A stretch of DNA of 64,000 nt from Xenoacremonium recifei (Eukaryota; Ascomycota; Sordariomycetes; Hypocreales; Nectriaceae). The position numbers and the translations under genes are program-made. The DNA lies in the NCBI GenBank assembly GCA_012184525.1, contig WOFQ01000018.1, positions 372,001 to 436,000 on the forward strand, read 5' to 3'. A model generated the notes under the pieces. The model did not search any database. It saw only the letters and a list, made by a program, of their open reading frames with translations, and was not told the origin of the DNA. Below, piece after piece: positions 12,464-21,577 of this stretch (position 1 is the first letter of the stretch; each line of letters starts with the position of its first letter).

Positions 12464-15225
12464 ATGACGCAGCCGGCCACCATCGCCAGGATGAATGGCA
12501 GCACGCCCGGGCCCTCCACTGAGGATCTCGCCGCCAACGAGGCTGCGCAGCTTGCGACTGCGACGGTCCCGGGCAAGCGAAAACGCGACGCCTCCGACGA
12601 CGGCATGGAAGTCGACGAGCCCGACGATGAGAAAGCCCCTGTCGTCAATGGCGTGCCCGACAAGAAGCTGGAGGAATTGATTCGGTCGTACTCCAGCGTC
12701 CTCACCAGGTAGGGAGATCGCGACTCCTACACGACTCGCACCGCTAACCCTCTCCACAAAGCTTCGATATCAGCCCGCCCATCCTCAAGCGTCCATTGCC
12801 AGAGCCCGAGTCAGATGACGAGCCCGAAAGCAAGCGCCAGAAGTCGGCTGAGCCTACCGCGTCGGCGTCCTCCATTTCTGACAAGATCGCCGGCAACGCC
12901 TACACCAGCCTGGACGACCTCATCGATGACATTACCATGGCGGTTCGCTCGGCGGTCGCCCAGGTCAACACCGAGTCGTCAGAAGCGGAAGAACAGTCGA
13001 GTCGCGACGAGGCGTTGACGCAGATTGCCAAGTTCAAGGCCAAGGCCCTGCAGCTCCTCCGACAAGAAAAGGCATACCCGAAGACACCCTCAGAACCATT
13101 GCCCACAGAGGCAGATGACTCTACCAAGAGCGAGATGGTCCTGTCCCTTGTTGGATTGGCGCCGCAAGAGAGGCGTTTGTTTTCGAGTCTGCCCGTATCT
13201 CACGATATCGATTTGTCGGAATTCAACCTGCCCCAGGGTGTGACACTAACTCAAGTCCTCCCCTCGGTGCATCAGGAACGGACGCAGACCCTTGGCGAGC
13301 TTTTTGCGCCTCCAAGGGCTCTGCCGCCCCTGCAGCCGCCGAAGCAGCCCAAGACGCAAGCGAAGGGCAACACGTTGGACTTCTATCATCCCGAGTTGAG
13401 CGACCAATCCAAATATCGAAGCAACACTTACTTTACCACCAAACTCTCTGCTGGCCATTACCTCGACTACAGTAATGCGACCCCGTCATCGCAGACCAAG
13501 ACCAAACAACGCGAGCGCGCACAGAGCCTGGCTGGCCGCAAACCCTCCATTGTAGAGCTCGAGATGTCCGAGATGGAGTCTCTCTTCCGTGGTGCATTCT
13601 CGAGCTTTGCCCCGAGCAAGGACGACACAGCTGCAATCGTCCCTTCGAGCGTCGTGGGCCGGATCTGGTGGCAAAGATCTGGCCGCCAGAGTTTCCAGAA
13701 CATGATTGAGGTTGAGTACTTCGGAGGTGTCGATGAGGATGAGAAGACCAACGAAGAAGAGACCAAGGCCGTGGAAGTTGATGAGGCTGCCGTTCAAGAA
13801 GCCATTGACGGCTGGGACGACGCTTTGGTTGACCCATCTCTGGATGAGATCATGGGCAGCAAGCCTAGTGAGGAGCAAAAGGAGGTGGATGAGATTCTCG
13901 AGGAAGTCTCCGGCCTCATCGAGACGCTGGCCTCGTACCAGCGCATCCGCAACCTCACGCTGCCCAACTCACAAAATCGACCATCAAGCGAACCCGTGAC
14001 GGGCGACATGCTGGCAACCGCTGGGCCGCAGCCGTCTGAAGAAGAGCAACTCACCTACCAGATGCTCAAGTCACAGCTGGCGCTCATCGTTAAGACGCTG
14101 CCGCCCTATGCTGTGGCTAAGCTTAATGGCGACCAACTCGAGGACTTGCTGATCAGTACCAAGATCCAAGTCCAGACCGATCAATACCGAGGAGTCATGG
14201 AGGAGGATGAAGCGGCCGCGCAGGCCCGTCTTAGAGCGCAACAGGCCAACCGCCCGATGCCCCAAAGACAGCCCAGTGTGTCCGCCATCCCGTACCAGAA
14301 TCACTACCAGCCACCGCAGCAATACGGGACGCCGACGCGGGCCGTCCCTCAGCAATACTTCCGTCCTAATGTCACGCCGCAGTACCAGACTCAGCAGCGG
14401 CCGCCGATGCCCCCATCCCAGCCTCGACCGCCGCAACCCAACCAGTATTCACGCCCCAACGGCTTTGCTAACTCGTATGCTTCGCAGTTGGCCAAGGCGC
14501 AAACGCCGTACGGCCACCAGAGCATGGCACAGTTTGCCAGCCAGCCACGGCCTCAGTACGGCCAGATGCCGCAGCAGCAGCAGCAGCCGCAACAGCAGCA
14601 GCAGGGAACGCCCGGCAGGTTCCCATACCAGCCCAGCTTCCCACCGCAGGCGCCCAGCACGCCCACGCCGCCGCCCGGTTATGGAACTCCGTATACCAAC
14701 GGCGCGGGGATGCCGCCGCGCAACATGTCTCCGCAAGTCCCGCAGCAGCAGCAGTCTTTCAGTCCGTCCCCTAATATGCAACAGGCTCAGCGCTACGGGA
14801 CGCCGAGTCAGCAGCAGCAGTCCATGGCCGCTCAGATGAACCGCTTCCCCAGCACGCCCAACAGCAGCGCCAACCCGGGCGTGACCGGCTACCACACCGT
14901 CATCCCGGAAGCCCAGCAGCAGCGCATCCTCGATCAGGCCAAGGCGAGAGTTGCCGCTCAGGAGCGCACCGCTATGTTCAACGAGAAGATCACCCAGCCG
15001 GGCAACGGGCTGCCCGGTGGCACGTCTGGCGCAACCCTCGACGCCGCGAGGCTCGCAGTCGCTAGAGCCGCCATGGCCAACCAGCAGAAGCCGCCAACCC
15101 CGGGCGCGCAGCCGCAGCCGCAGTCCCAGACGCCCCGGCCGGGCATGAACGGCACGCCGGTCCCACACAAGGTCACACCCGTGCCCGTACCCCCGATCCC
15201 GGGTCTGCCCAAGCCGGCGACGTAA
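12464..15225 (+). CDS. Large Q/P-rich protein, possibly chromatin-associated (Rsc58-like)
   Basis: Two exons, 12464-12708 and 12762-15225, encode 902 residues. The N-terminus has basic, nuclear-localisation-like clusters (GKRKRD, ESKRQK) among acidic stretches. A segment around residues 140-210 (AYTSLDDLIDDITMAVRSAV, then KFKAKALQLLRQE) vaguely resembles the last two helices of a bromodomain, as in the RSC subunit Rsc58. Further conserved-looking blocks are GNTLDFYHPEL, the ELEMSEMESLFRGAFSSFAP segment and LPPYAVAKLNGDQLEDLLIS. The last ~330 residues are low complexity, rich in Gln, Pro and Tyr, including poly-Q encoded by CAG/CAA runs, and look prion-like. I am sure of the gene and of a nuclear-type composition, but the Rsc58 assignment is a weak inference. 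Confidence 0.8.
14568..14603 (+). repeat. In-frame CAG/CAA poly-glutamine tract
   Basis: A run of Gln codons (CAG mostly, with CAA and one Pro codon breaking it) in the Q-rich gene; two shorter runs lie near 14742-14755 and 14809-14822. These tracts are expected to vary in length between isolates. Confidence 0.8.
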
Positions 15226-15815
15226 CAAAGGTAGCATGCTACAACAACCACCACCACCACCACCACCACAATCACACCAACATCACCAGCGGTCCGCCGC
15301 TATAAAAGGAGAGCGAGAGGATATCGAGGAATCAGCGCCGGCAGCGCGCTTCGGGAACGGGGTCCGGGCGTTTAGAGGACGAATAATAAGGGGTTTATGA
15401 GATGTTCCGTTGGGTTTTTTAGTCTTTGCCCTTTTCTTTGCGTTTGGCATGCATGCGTGTACATAGGTACGCCACGATGGGCTGGCGACTCGGCCTGGGG
15501 ATGGGATTTGAGGGTTGTGTATTTGTAGCCGTTGCTTGTTTTAGGGGGGAGGAAAGAAAGAGTCAGTCGTTGACACGTTGTGCTTGCGCTTTGCTTGATG
15601 TGATGCTGTGCTTTTGAGTGATGTTTCTGGCATGTATAAATGATATAGAGCACGGGGTTAGTGCATGGGTGTGAACAGGAACCATTCGAAATATTAAGAC
15701 GAGTGAGTTTATTCATCGGGTATCTGAGTGTAGATTTCTATACAGTCCATGTCCAACCAAGTCCAATCCCGAGCCATGCATCGCTGCGTATCCCATCAAG
15801 CTTCTGTTATACACT
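15226..15815. other. Convergent intergenic region with ACC microsatellite
   Basis: Shared 3' region of convergent genes. An ACC trinucleotide run lies at about 15247-15270. A TATAAAAGG sequence near 15304 has no gene downstream on its strand, so I do not call it a promoter. Confidence 0.5.
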
Positions 15816-17087
15816 CTACGCCTTGCCAGGCACAGGCACAGGCAGCTCCGTCAACTCCTTAGCAACCTCCCTCTCCTGCATCCACTCCAACACGATGCGG
15901 CGCAGCTCAAAAACGACTTCCACGGCGATCAGCAGGATGATGATCAGCTCAAGGCGCGTGCCGTGCTGCTCGCTCGACATCTCGCGGAGCACACTGGCAA
16001 TCTCGGCGGCGTAGTCCATCTTCTGGTTGAGCGTGCGGATGCGCACGTTGACGTCGAGTGCGCGCCCGACTTGGTCGTAGTAACCCTCGAGACCGAGCTC
16101 TGAGCGGCTGTCCCAGAAGATGTCGGGCAGCGAGTCCGTTAGCTCGGAGTAGTGGTTGAGACGTGCGCGCAGGCTGAGCAGCTCGCCTGTTTTCTGTAGG
16201 ATGAAGCGGCGGCCGAGGGGAACACCTGCGCCTTGCGAGAGCAATGCGGGGATGTTGCGCGTGCTCTCGAAATACGCTGTTAGGGCACTCTCGAGGACGG
16301 CTAGCTTGGTGCTGCGCGCAAGGCCGGATGAGAAGGCCACCTTGGCGAGTGTGGTGTCTAGACGGTCGGCATCTCGGTGCTCGCGGCGGGTGCCTAGCAC
16401 AATGACATCGCCCTTGAGCACAGAGGTCTCGCGGACATTGTCGTTGGTGAACTCCAGGTCCTCGACTTCGCGTGTATCCACGGGGAGGGGCTCCTCGGCA
16501 GCCCGCAGGATCTGGCGTGTGACAACGTCGGGAGGAAGCGCCCAGGTCACGATGGTACCTGAGGGGAAGACAAAGATGTCGCCGCCGTTGACGCCGCGGG
16601 CGTGGAGGACCTCGTTGGCGTCGAAGCCCGTACCGTCGGGGTCAATGGCGAAGCCGTGCGCGGAGAGAATATCGAGGACCATGGGCATGTTGAAAGCCTC
16701 AGCAATGCAAGTGGCGCTGACAATGTTCGACGGGTCGTCACCCGCCGTCTCAGACATATCGGCACCGCTGCCTCGCTTCGGCTGCTGCGCAATAATCGCA
16801 ACCCTCCGCAGCGAGTTCTTGGCCGTAGCCTGACGAGTCGGCTTGCGCTTCGCGGGCGTCATCGCAGCCTGATCCCCGCGGGGCAGCTCGGACGCAGCGC
16901 GGGACTCATCGCCGACCTGAGACAGGAACGGGTTCGACGTGAAGAAGGACCGCTTCCGGGGCAGGCTGGCGGACGAGGTCAGGTGGAACGAGCGGTGCGG
17001 CAGCGGGCGGCGGCCGGGGTTCGCGACGGAGGTGTGGAGGAGGCGTCGCACGGCATTGAGGGTTATGCGCGGTGGGGAAGCCCTCAT
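15816..17087 (-). CDS. RMND1/DUF155 family mitochondrial protein
   Basis: A single exon of 423 residues. The N-terminus is Arg/Ser-rich without acidic residues for ~55 positions (MRASPPRITLNAVRRLLHTS), typical of a mitochondrial presequence. The C-terminal half is the DUF155 domain of the Rmd1/Sif2/RMND1 family: ANEVLHARGVNGGDIFVFPS, GTIVTWALP, DRLDTTLAKVAFSSGLARST, KLAVLESALTAYFEST, and YSELTDSLPDIFWDSRSELG followed by YYDQVGRALDVNVRIRTLNQ. A hydrophobic segment near the C-terminus (LELIIILLIAVEVVFEL) is the usual membrane anchor. With a presequence, the closest counterparts are the mitochondrial members (human RMND1, yeast Mrx10), which support mitochondrial translation; other yeast paralogues are not mitochondrial. 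The start at 17087 is the first ATG of the frame. Confidence 0.9.
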   Translation of the reverse strand: MRASPPRITLNAVRRLLHTSVANPGRRPLPHRSFHLTSSASLPRKRSFFTSNPFLSQVGDESRAASELPRGDQAAMTPAKRKPTRQATAKNSLRRVAIIAQQPKRGSGADMSETAGDDPSNIVSATCIAEAFNMPMVLDILSAHGFAIDPDGTGFDANEVLHARGVNGGDIFVFPSGTIVTWALPPDVVTRQILRAAEEPLPVDTREVEDLEFTNDNVRETSVLKGDVIVLGTRREHRDADRLDTTLAKVAFSSGLARSTKLAVLESALTAYFESTRNIPALLSQGAGVPLGRRFILQKTGELLSLRARLNHYSELTDSLPDIFWDSRSELGLEGYYDQVGRALDVNVRIRTLNQKMDYAAEIASVLREMSSEQHGTRLELIIILLIAVEVVFELRRIVLEWMQEREVAKELTELPVPVPGKA

Positions 17088-17357
17088 GATGCCTGGAAGC
17101 GCGAGGGGTTGGCCATCCGGGAGGTGAGGTGTCTCGATTGGCGGAGGAGTGTCGAGGGTTGGAGGTGGGAAGAAGTTGAGAGCCGAGCTTGTGCCTACAT
17201 GGAAGATCCGGGTTCTGTGGAGTTGGTCCGCGATAAGGACGGCCGTTGTGGGTTATCGCCATGTGACCAATCACCTGATACCCTTGACCGCCAACGGCTT
17301 GCTTGTAAGTCATAAGAGATCTATTTAGTTCGATCTATTTGATCTATTCGTAGGTCT

Positions 17358-18473
17358 TTATTTCGCTTCTGATTCTCTTGTCCAGGCCTCACTAAAGGCG
17401 TAGTCAATATACCCATCAGGGCTCTCGACCGTGTAGAATTTATCGCGCTGATAGTGCGTCAAAGGGAGCATCTTTGCCAGTCTAAAAGGCAGATCCGGGT
17501 TCGATATAAAGTACCGCCCAAATGCAAATGCAACGTCTTCTTCCGGATGCGTCTTGAGAAACTCATTGGCTTTCTCCAGAGAGTAGCCTCCGGCGAGAAC
17601 GACGGGACCGTTCCTTTGGTAGGCTTTGAAGCAAAAGTCTAAGCTCTCTTCTTCTTGTACATTGGTCATCTCTACATTGCCCGCGATTCGTGGCTCGATG
17701 AGATGTAGGTACGCCAACTTGCCTATCTCCCTGAGCTGTGAGATGAGATAGGTGAACTGGGGGATCGGATCCTTCATCCGCATGGCTTGGAAGTCACTCC
17801 AGGGTGAAAGCCGAATGGCTGTACGGTCAGGTCCAATAGCCTTGGATACCGCCTTTGCTATCTCAAGACAGAATCTTGAGCGGTTCTCAATGCTACCTCC
17901 CCACTCATCGGTGCGCTTGTTGCAAGTGTCTTGTGTAAACTGATCGATCAAGTAGCCATTCGCCGCATGGATCTCAACACCATCGAAGCCCGCCGCGATG
18001 GCGTTCTTTGCTGCGTCGGCAAACGACCCAATACATTCCCAGATCTCCTCCACCGTCATGGGTCGCGGTGTCGGATGCTCGTCACTGATGGGCAGGTTAC
18101 TGCTGCTAACCATCTCCAAGCCGGCCTTATCTAAAGCACGCTGTCGCGCTGCTCGCCCAACATGCCAAAGCTGCATGTAGATGAAGGAGCCCTTGCGGTG
18201 CACTTCGTCGGTGATTCTTTTCCAGCCCCGAACTTGCTCGTCACTGTAGATACCCGGGGCATTCTCATCGCGACCACGAGACTTGATTGAGACGAAACAC
18301 GCCTCCGTGATGAGCAACGTGCCTGGGACAGAAGCGCGTTGCGAATAGTACTCCAACATCATATCGCTGGGGACATGGTTGGTGTCGGCTCGCAATCGAG
18401 TCATCGGCGCCATGACGACGCGATGCTCGAGACGACATCTGCCGATTTGCAGGGGAGTCATTAGATGCGACAT
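17358..18473 (-). CDS. Old yellow enzyme family NADPH:flavin oxidoreductase
   Basis: A single exon of 371 residues, full length for a fungal old yellow enzyme (FMN-dependent ene-reductase reducing activated C=C bonds). The TIM-barrel order is intact: LMTPLQIGRCRLEHRVVMAP with the FMN-contacting MTRLRA, then YMQLWHVGRAA (Gln ~101), then GVEIHAANGYLIDQF carrying the substrate-binding His169 and Asn172 and the proton-donor Tyr174. The DEWGGSIENRSRF block and FGRYFISNPDLPFRL phosphate-binding end are present. Members act in oxidative stress, oxylipin or ergot-type secondary metabolism; the context (housekeeping neighbour on one side, repeats on the other) gives no hint which. A TATA-like box lies 55 bp upstream of the ATG. 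Confidence 0.93.
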   Translation of the reverse strand: MSHLMTPLQIGRCRLEHRVVMAPMTRLRADTNHVPSDMMLEYYSQRASVPGTLLITEACFVSIKSRGRDENAPGIYSDEQVRGWKRITDEVHRKGSFIYMQLWHVGRAARQRALDKAGLEMVSSSNLPISDEHPTPRPMTVEEIWECIGSFADAAKNAIAAGFDGVEIHAANGYLIDQFTQDTCNKRTDEWGGSIENRSRFCLEIAKAVSKAIGPDRTAIRLSPWSDFQAMRMKDPIPQFTYLISQLREIGKLAYLHLIEPRIAGNVEMTNVQEEESLDFCFKAYQRNGPVVLAGGYSLEKANEFLKTHPEEDVAFAFGRYFISNPDLPFRLAKMLPLTHYQRDKFYTVESPDGYIDYAFSEAWTRESEAK

Positions 18474-18995
18474 TTTGCTTGATATGTGGTGAATTTCTTG
18501 AGGAATGAGAAGTCGGGAGGGTGCTTATAAATGCTCCAAAGGTGCGTTGGGGGTTGAGATCGTCAGTGTCAGAAGCCCTTCCTTATATCCGGTGGCCTTT
18601 GGTGCTCGAATCTAGTTACCAGATCTAGAAATTGGACGCCCCAGTTGAAAGCCAAGAGATCCAAGTTTCCACAGCGGCCCAAAACCACCATTAGAGATAA
18701 TAGGTGTAAGTCACGCTCAGGAACTACACTGTGGACTTAGGAACATCACAGAATCGCGAAATACAAAGATCGACGCAGAATTCTTTTTGTTTTATTGGAC
18801 AGGCCACTCAGAGTTACTGTGAGGATCCCTGTTGCGATTAGCTGCTCTGGTAGAGAGAGTCTCAGTAGAGCCGTTCTATTCGCACGGGATGCCTTTTTCA
18901 TCTGCCAGGGAGCCTCTGATTGAGATGATAACTAATATAAATTAAAAATAAACCCTTTCCGAATACTTAATTCTTTTCTATTTAGATAAAGGGCC
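18474..18995. other. OYE promoter region with an LTR-like fragment
   Basis: No gene. The sequence near 18876-18899 shares CTATTCRCACGGGATGC plus a following T-run with a second site at 43265-43287. Around it the DNA is AT-rich, suggesting a decayed repeat such as a solo LTR upstream of the old yellow enzyme gene. Confidence 0.45.
18524..18532 (-). promoter_or_regulatory. TATA-like box of the old yellow enzyme gene
   Basis: On the minus strand the sequence reads ATTTATAAG, about 55 bp upstream of the start codon at 18473. The position is near for a TATA box and would imply a very short leader. Confidence 0.4.
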
Positions 18996-19191
18996 GGGAC
19001 CTGAATTGAGAAGAGGGATCTGAATTGAGAAGAGGGATCTGAATTGAGAAGAGGGATCTGAATTGAGAAGAGGGATCTGAATTGAGAAGAGGGATCTGAA
19101 TTGAGAAGAGGGATCTGAATTGAGAAGAGGGATCTGAATTGAGAAGAGGGATCTGAATTGAGGTGAGGGGTCAGGATTGAGGTTAGGGATC
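18996..19191. repeat. 19-nt minisatellite array, downstream of the protease gene
   Basis: Eight identical, contiguous 19-nt units (GGGATCTGAATTGAGAAGA in one phase; 19001-19152) are flanked by one or two degenerate units on each side. The array stops 1-2 bp short of the stop codon of the protease gene on the minus strand. Perfect identity between units suggests recent expansion or homogenisation. Total length is too short to be an efficient target of repeat-induced point mutation. Confidence 0.95.
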
Positions 19192-19192
19192 A

Positions 19193-20959
19193 TTAGACAA
19201 TTTCAACCGTACAGCCAGTTTCCTTCTCAATGTCCTCTAATAGAAGATGGATTGGACAAACGCAAGAAATATCCTGCCCCTTGTACGCTTGACCAGATAT
19301 GATTAAGCCCAAAACTCGGCCCTTGCAATCGAAGACAGCAGACCCTGAGTCTCCAGGCTGGGAGAACCTCTCTTTTCCGTCGTTGGCATCCTTGACCACA
19401 ATCCATTCCCAAGCAGGTTTTCCGGTTGTTGCCCAAGCACTTGGCGATCGAAGAATGGCCTCGATCTCATTCGTACGGCCCACTGTAAGCTTTGATGCTG
19501 CTCCGAACTTGGCCACCCCGAATGAGCGACGGTGAAGGATTTCGTCACCAGGAACAGATCCATGAAGACGTATCGTGGAGGCGCTATCATTTGGCTCTTC
19601 TTCCTTACAAGTATTTCTGAGGGCCCACCATTCATTCTTTTCAGCGAGGGGGAGATGTTCGAAAGGGAGACCGATTGATTCTTTGTCATGAGTAACGAAA
19701 ACACGGTTCGTCGGTGGCTGCGAGAACTTATCCTCATCCAGTCGAATCAGCGCCCAGTCTCGCACGAAGCCACGGGGCGAGATTTCGTCAGGTGGCATCT
19801 CCGCAATGTAGCCAAGGAATCTATCTTCTATGAATTCGCAAGATTCCATAATTTTCATCAGGTTTTCAGCAAATGGAATATCCTTATCCAGGAGATCCAG
19901 AACTTTGGATTCCTTTTCGTTCAGATCGGGATGTGTCTTAGGATCCCTGAAATGCCTATAGCGCTTATGACGAAGCTTGCGTTGTTCAGCTTTGGCTTCT
20001 GAGAGCTCGTCTGAACGTACTAAACCAGCTCGTGTAGAATCTCTAAGCTGAATGACGTTATGCTTGACTGAACTGCTCGCATTGCCGAAGTGATATCCTT
20101 CACGATCCAGAATCCACGCCTTAATCTGCGCCTTCCTGTCCAGTCCGACGAGTGGTACAGCGACATGTCTGCATGTGAGGCCGTAGAACTCCGAAGGACG
20201 ACCCGATAAACGAACATGAAGGCCCATAGAGCCCCTGATGTTTGGCATGTCTGGTGAACTGATTTCGTAGCCGAGATATGACAGCGCAGGCATCAGCTTT
20301 TCCCAAGTGAAGGACCTCAGGTACATATGTGAGATACCATCGCGCTCCCAGGCTCTCTCTTTGACGGCCTTTTCGAGTCGAGCATCAAGAGCGAAAGGAG
20401 CTCTTTCGAGTGCCCTTATCTCCACCTCGATATCTGAGACCCCAGCGCCATTCAGGAGCTCACGACAGCGAAATGCGGCCTTCGAATGATCACTCCATTG
20501 GATATTCCAATCGTCCCCGGAATCGGGAGGAGAGGGGAGCCAAGTTGGGGTAAGGGGTCCGGTAGACTTGTCGATCTCGATCATGAGGATAACCTGGCTC
20601 TCGGGCCCAGAGCCCGGGCCGTCATAATCAGGGCCATCATAATCAGGGCCATTATGATTAGGGTCGTTATAACTAGGGCCATCATGATTAGGGCCGTTAT
20701 AACCAGGGCCGTTATAACCATCCCGATACCCAAGTCGGATAGGGTAAAAACGCACCCAGTTGATCTTCGAGTCCTCAAGAGCAGCATGGAGAGTTAAGGC
20801 TAGCTCGTTTGACCAAATGCCGATGATATCATGGTCGCCAATAACCCGGAACTCTCTCTCCTTGGGTTCATAATCGAATGTGCTGGTGCGGGCGACCAAC
20901 AATCCGCCAACGCCATGATAATAGAGGCGGGCCTCCCTTTCGTCAGGTGGCCGTGTCAT
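19193..20959 (-). CDS. Trypsin-like serine protease domain protein
   Basis: A single exon of 588 residues. The C-terminal half has an ordered chymotrypsin-fold triad: His265 in GLTCRHVAVP, Asp401 in RDWALIRLD and Ser538 in QPGDSGSAVFD, followed by GRVLGLIISGQ as in trypsin-like peptidases of the S1/S7/HtrA type. All three residues are in canonical contexts, so activity is plausible. A charged, partly coiled segment lies between His and Asp (about 300-380). The N-terminal half is unfamiliar and carries a degenerate pentapeptide repeat, (D/N)(Y/H)(N/D)GP, at residues 81-115. There is no signal peptide, so the enzyme is probably intracellular. Related protease domains occur in fungal accessory proteins, some tied to innate-immunity-like architectures; that link is only a guess here. 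The gene is bracketed by 19-nt repeat arrays. The ATG at 20959 is 7 bp from the upstream array. Confidence 0.8.
   Translation of the reverse strand: MTRPPDEREARLYYHGVGGLLVARTSTFDYEPKEREFRVIGDHDIIGIWSNELALTLHAALEDSKINWVRFYPIRLGYRDGYNGPGYNGPNHDGPSYNDPNHNGPDYDGPDYDGPGSGPESQVILMIEIDKSTGPLTPTWLPSPPDSGDDWNIQWSDHSKAAFRCRELLNGAGVSDIEVEIRALERAPFALDARLEKAVKERAWERDGISHMYLRSFTWEKLMPALSYLGYEISSPDMPNIRGSMGLHVRLSGRPSEFYGLTCRHVAVPLVGLDRKAQIKAWILDREGYHFGNASSSVKHNVIQLRDSTRAGLVRSDELSEAKAEQRKLRHKRYRHFRDPKTHPDLNEKESKVLDLLDKDIPFAENLMKIMESCEFIEDRFLGYIAEMPPDEISPRGFVRDWALIRLDEDKFSQPPTNRVFVTHDKESIGLPFEHLPLAEKNEWWALRNTCKEEEPNDSASTIRLHGSVPGDEILHRRSFGVAKFGAASKLTVGRTNEIEAILRSPSAWATTGKPAWEWIVVKDANDGKERFSQPGDSGSAVFDCKGRVLGLIISGQAYKGQDISCVCPIHLLLEDIEKETGCTVEIV
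20615..20719 (-). repeat. In-frame 15-nt repeat encoding a GP pentapeptide
   Basis: Seven degenerate 15-nt units inside the protease gene encode Y/H-N/D-GP pentapeptides (residues 81-115). Units differ at several bases but keep the frame and the Gly-Pro pair in most copies, which argues for a selected linker or surface-exposed repeat. Confidence 0.85.
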
Positions 20960-20966
20960 CTGCGAT

Positions 20967-21069
20967 GGGATCTAGGTGAGGGTTAGGGATATATGTTAGG
21001 GTTAAGGATTCAGATGAGAGATTAGGATTTGGATGAAGGATAGGGATCTGGGCGCGGGATAGGGATTTA
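20967..21069. repeat. Degenerate ~19-nt repeat array, upstream of the protease gene
   Basis: Five to six units of 18-20 nt, each starting GGGAT or GGAT and most ending in TTA or ATA, e.g. GGGATCTAGGTGAGGGTTA and GGGATCTGGGCGCGGGATA. They resemble the edge units of the downstream array (GGGGTCAGGATTGAGGTTA) in length, phase and strand. The TTAGGG-like words inside are part of this pattern rather than a telomere. Confidence 0.65.
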
Positions 21070-21425
21070 AATACCCAAGGGACACAGGGTCAGCAAGGTA
21101 TACTCACAAAGGTCATCTGTCATCTTGCAATAAAACCTGGATAGGCGAAAGGTAATTTCCATTGGCTGAAAGCTTCGTGATAAAAGATTATTTGGAGTCA
21201 TCTGGTTGATTGCAGTAGAAGGCTGAAAGATAGTTCTAAAGCTTCGAGGCGTCATGGTGTTAAAGAAGGAAAAGGATGGAAACAACTCCTCCAACTTGGA
21301 AGTCTGCTTTAGGTTCATGTTCGTGCCTTCCACATGTCCTCTTATTATTAAATGCGGGCGAGGTCATAGTAGTGTGTCGACAGTAAATATAGTGGGTAGC
21401 TCCCTGTAAGCTAGTGAGCGTCATA

Positions 21426-21431
21426 ACGCGT
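21426..21431. promoter_or_regulatory. MluI cell-cycle box 1 upstream of sld2
   Basis: ACGCGT, 147 bp upstream of the sld2 ATG. This hexamer is the core site of the MBF (Swi6/Mbp1-type) factor that drives G1/S transcription in yeasts. Confidence 0.55.
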
Positions 21432-21459
21432 TTAGTGGATCGCGTCCTCCAACTTCGAG

Positions 21460-21465
21460 ACGCGT
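21460..21465. promoter_or_regulatory. MluI cell-cycle box 2 upstream of sld2
   Basis: A second ACGCGT 34 bp downstream of the first and 113 bp before the ATG. Paired boxes close to the start of a replication gene fit MBF control. Confidence 0.55.
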
Positions 21466-21577
21466 TTTCTCGACTTCCATTCCTGTCACAGACCATCCCC
21501 ACCACCTTGCAACATGCAACATCCTACACCTTCAGCTTGTGCCTCTTCTATAATTCGACAAACGAGCACAGAGCACG

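Larger units (their letters stand above)
20960..21577. other. Protease / sld2 divergent intergenic region
   Basis: Contains the degenerate upstream repeat array (20967-21069), an 88-codon minus-strand frame (21067-21333) that I could not join in frame to the protease, and the sld2 promoter with two MluI cell-cycle boxes. Confidence 0.5.

Noticed and set aside
15300..15312. TATAAAAGG as a promoter
   Set aside because: No gene follows on the plus strand before the convergent RMND1-type gene; it lies in a 3' region.
20967..21069. TTAGGG-like words as an interstitial telomere
   Set aside because: They are not tandem TTAGGG; the period is about 19 nt and the units match the neighbouring minisatellite family.
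21067..21333. 88-codon minus-strand frame as an upstream exon of the protease, with the repeat array as an intron
   Set aside because: A GTGAGT donor and a CTAAC...CGCAG acceptor are present, but every donor/acceptor pair tried puts the joined frame out of register with the protease.
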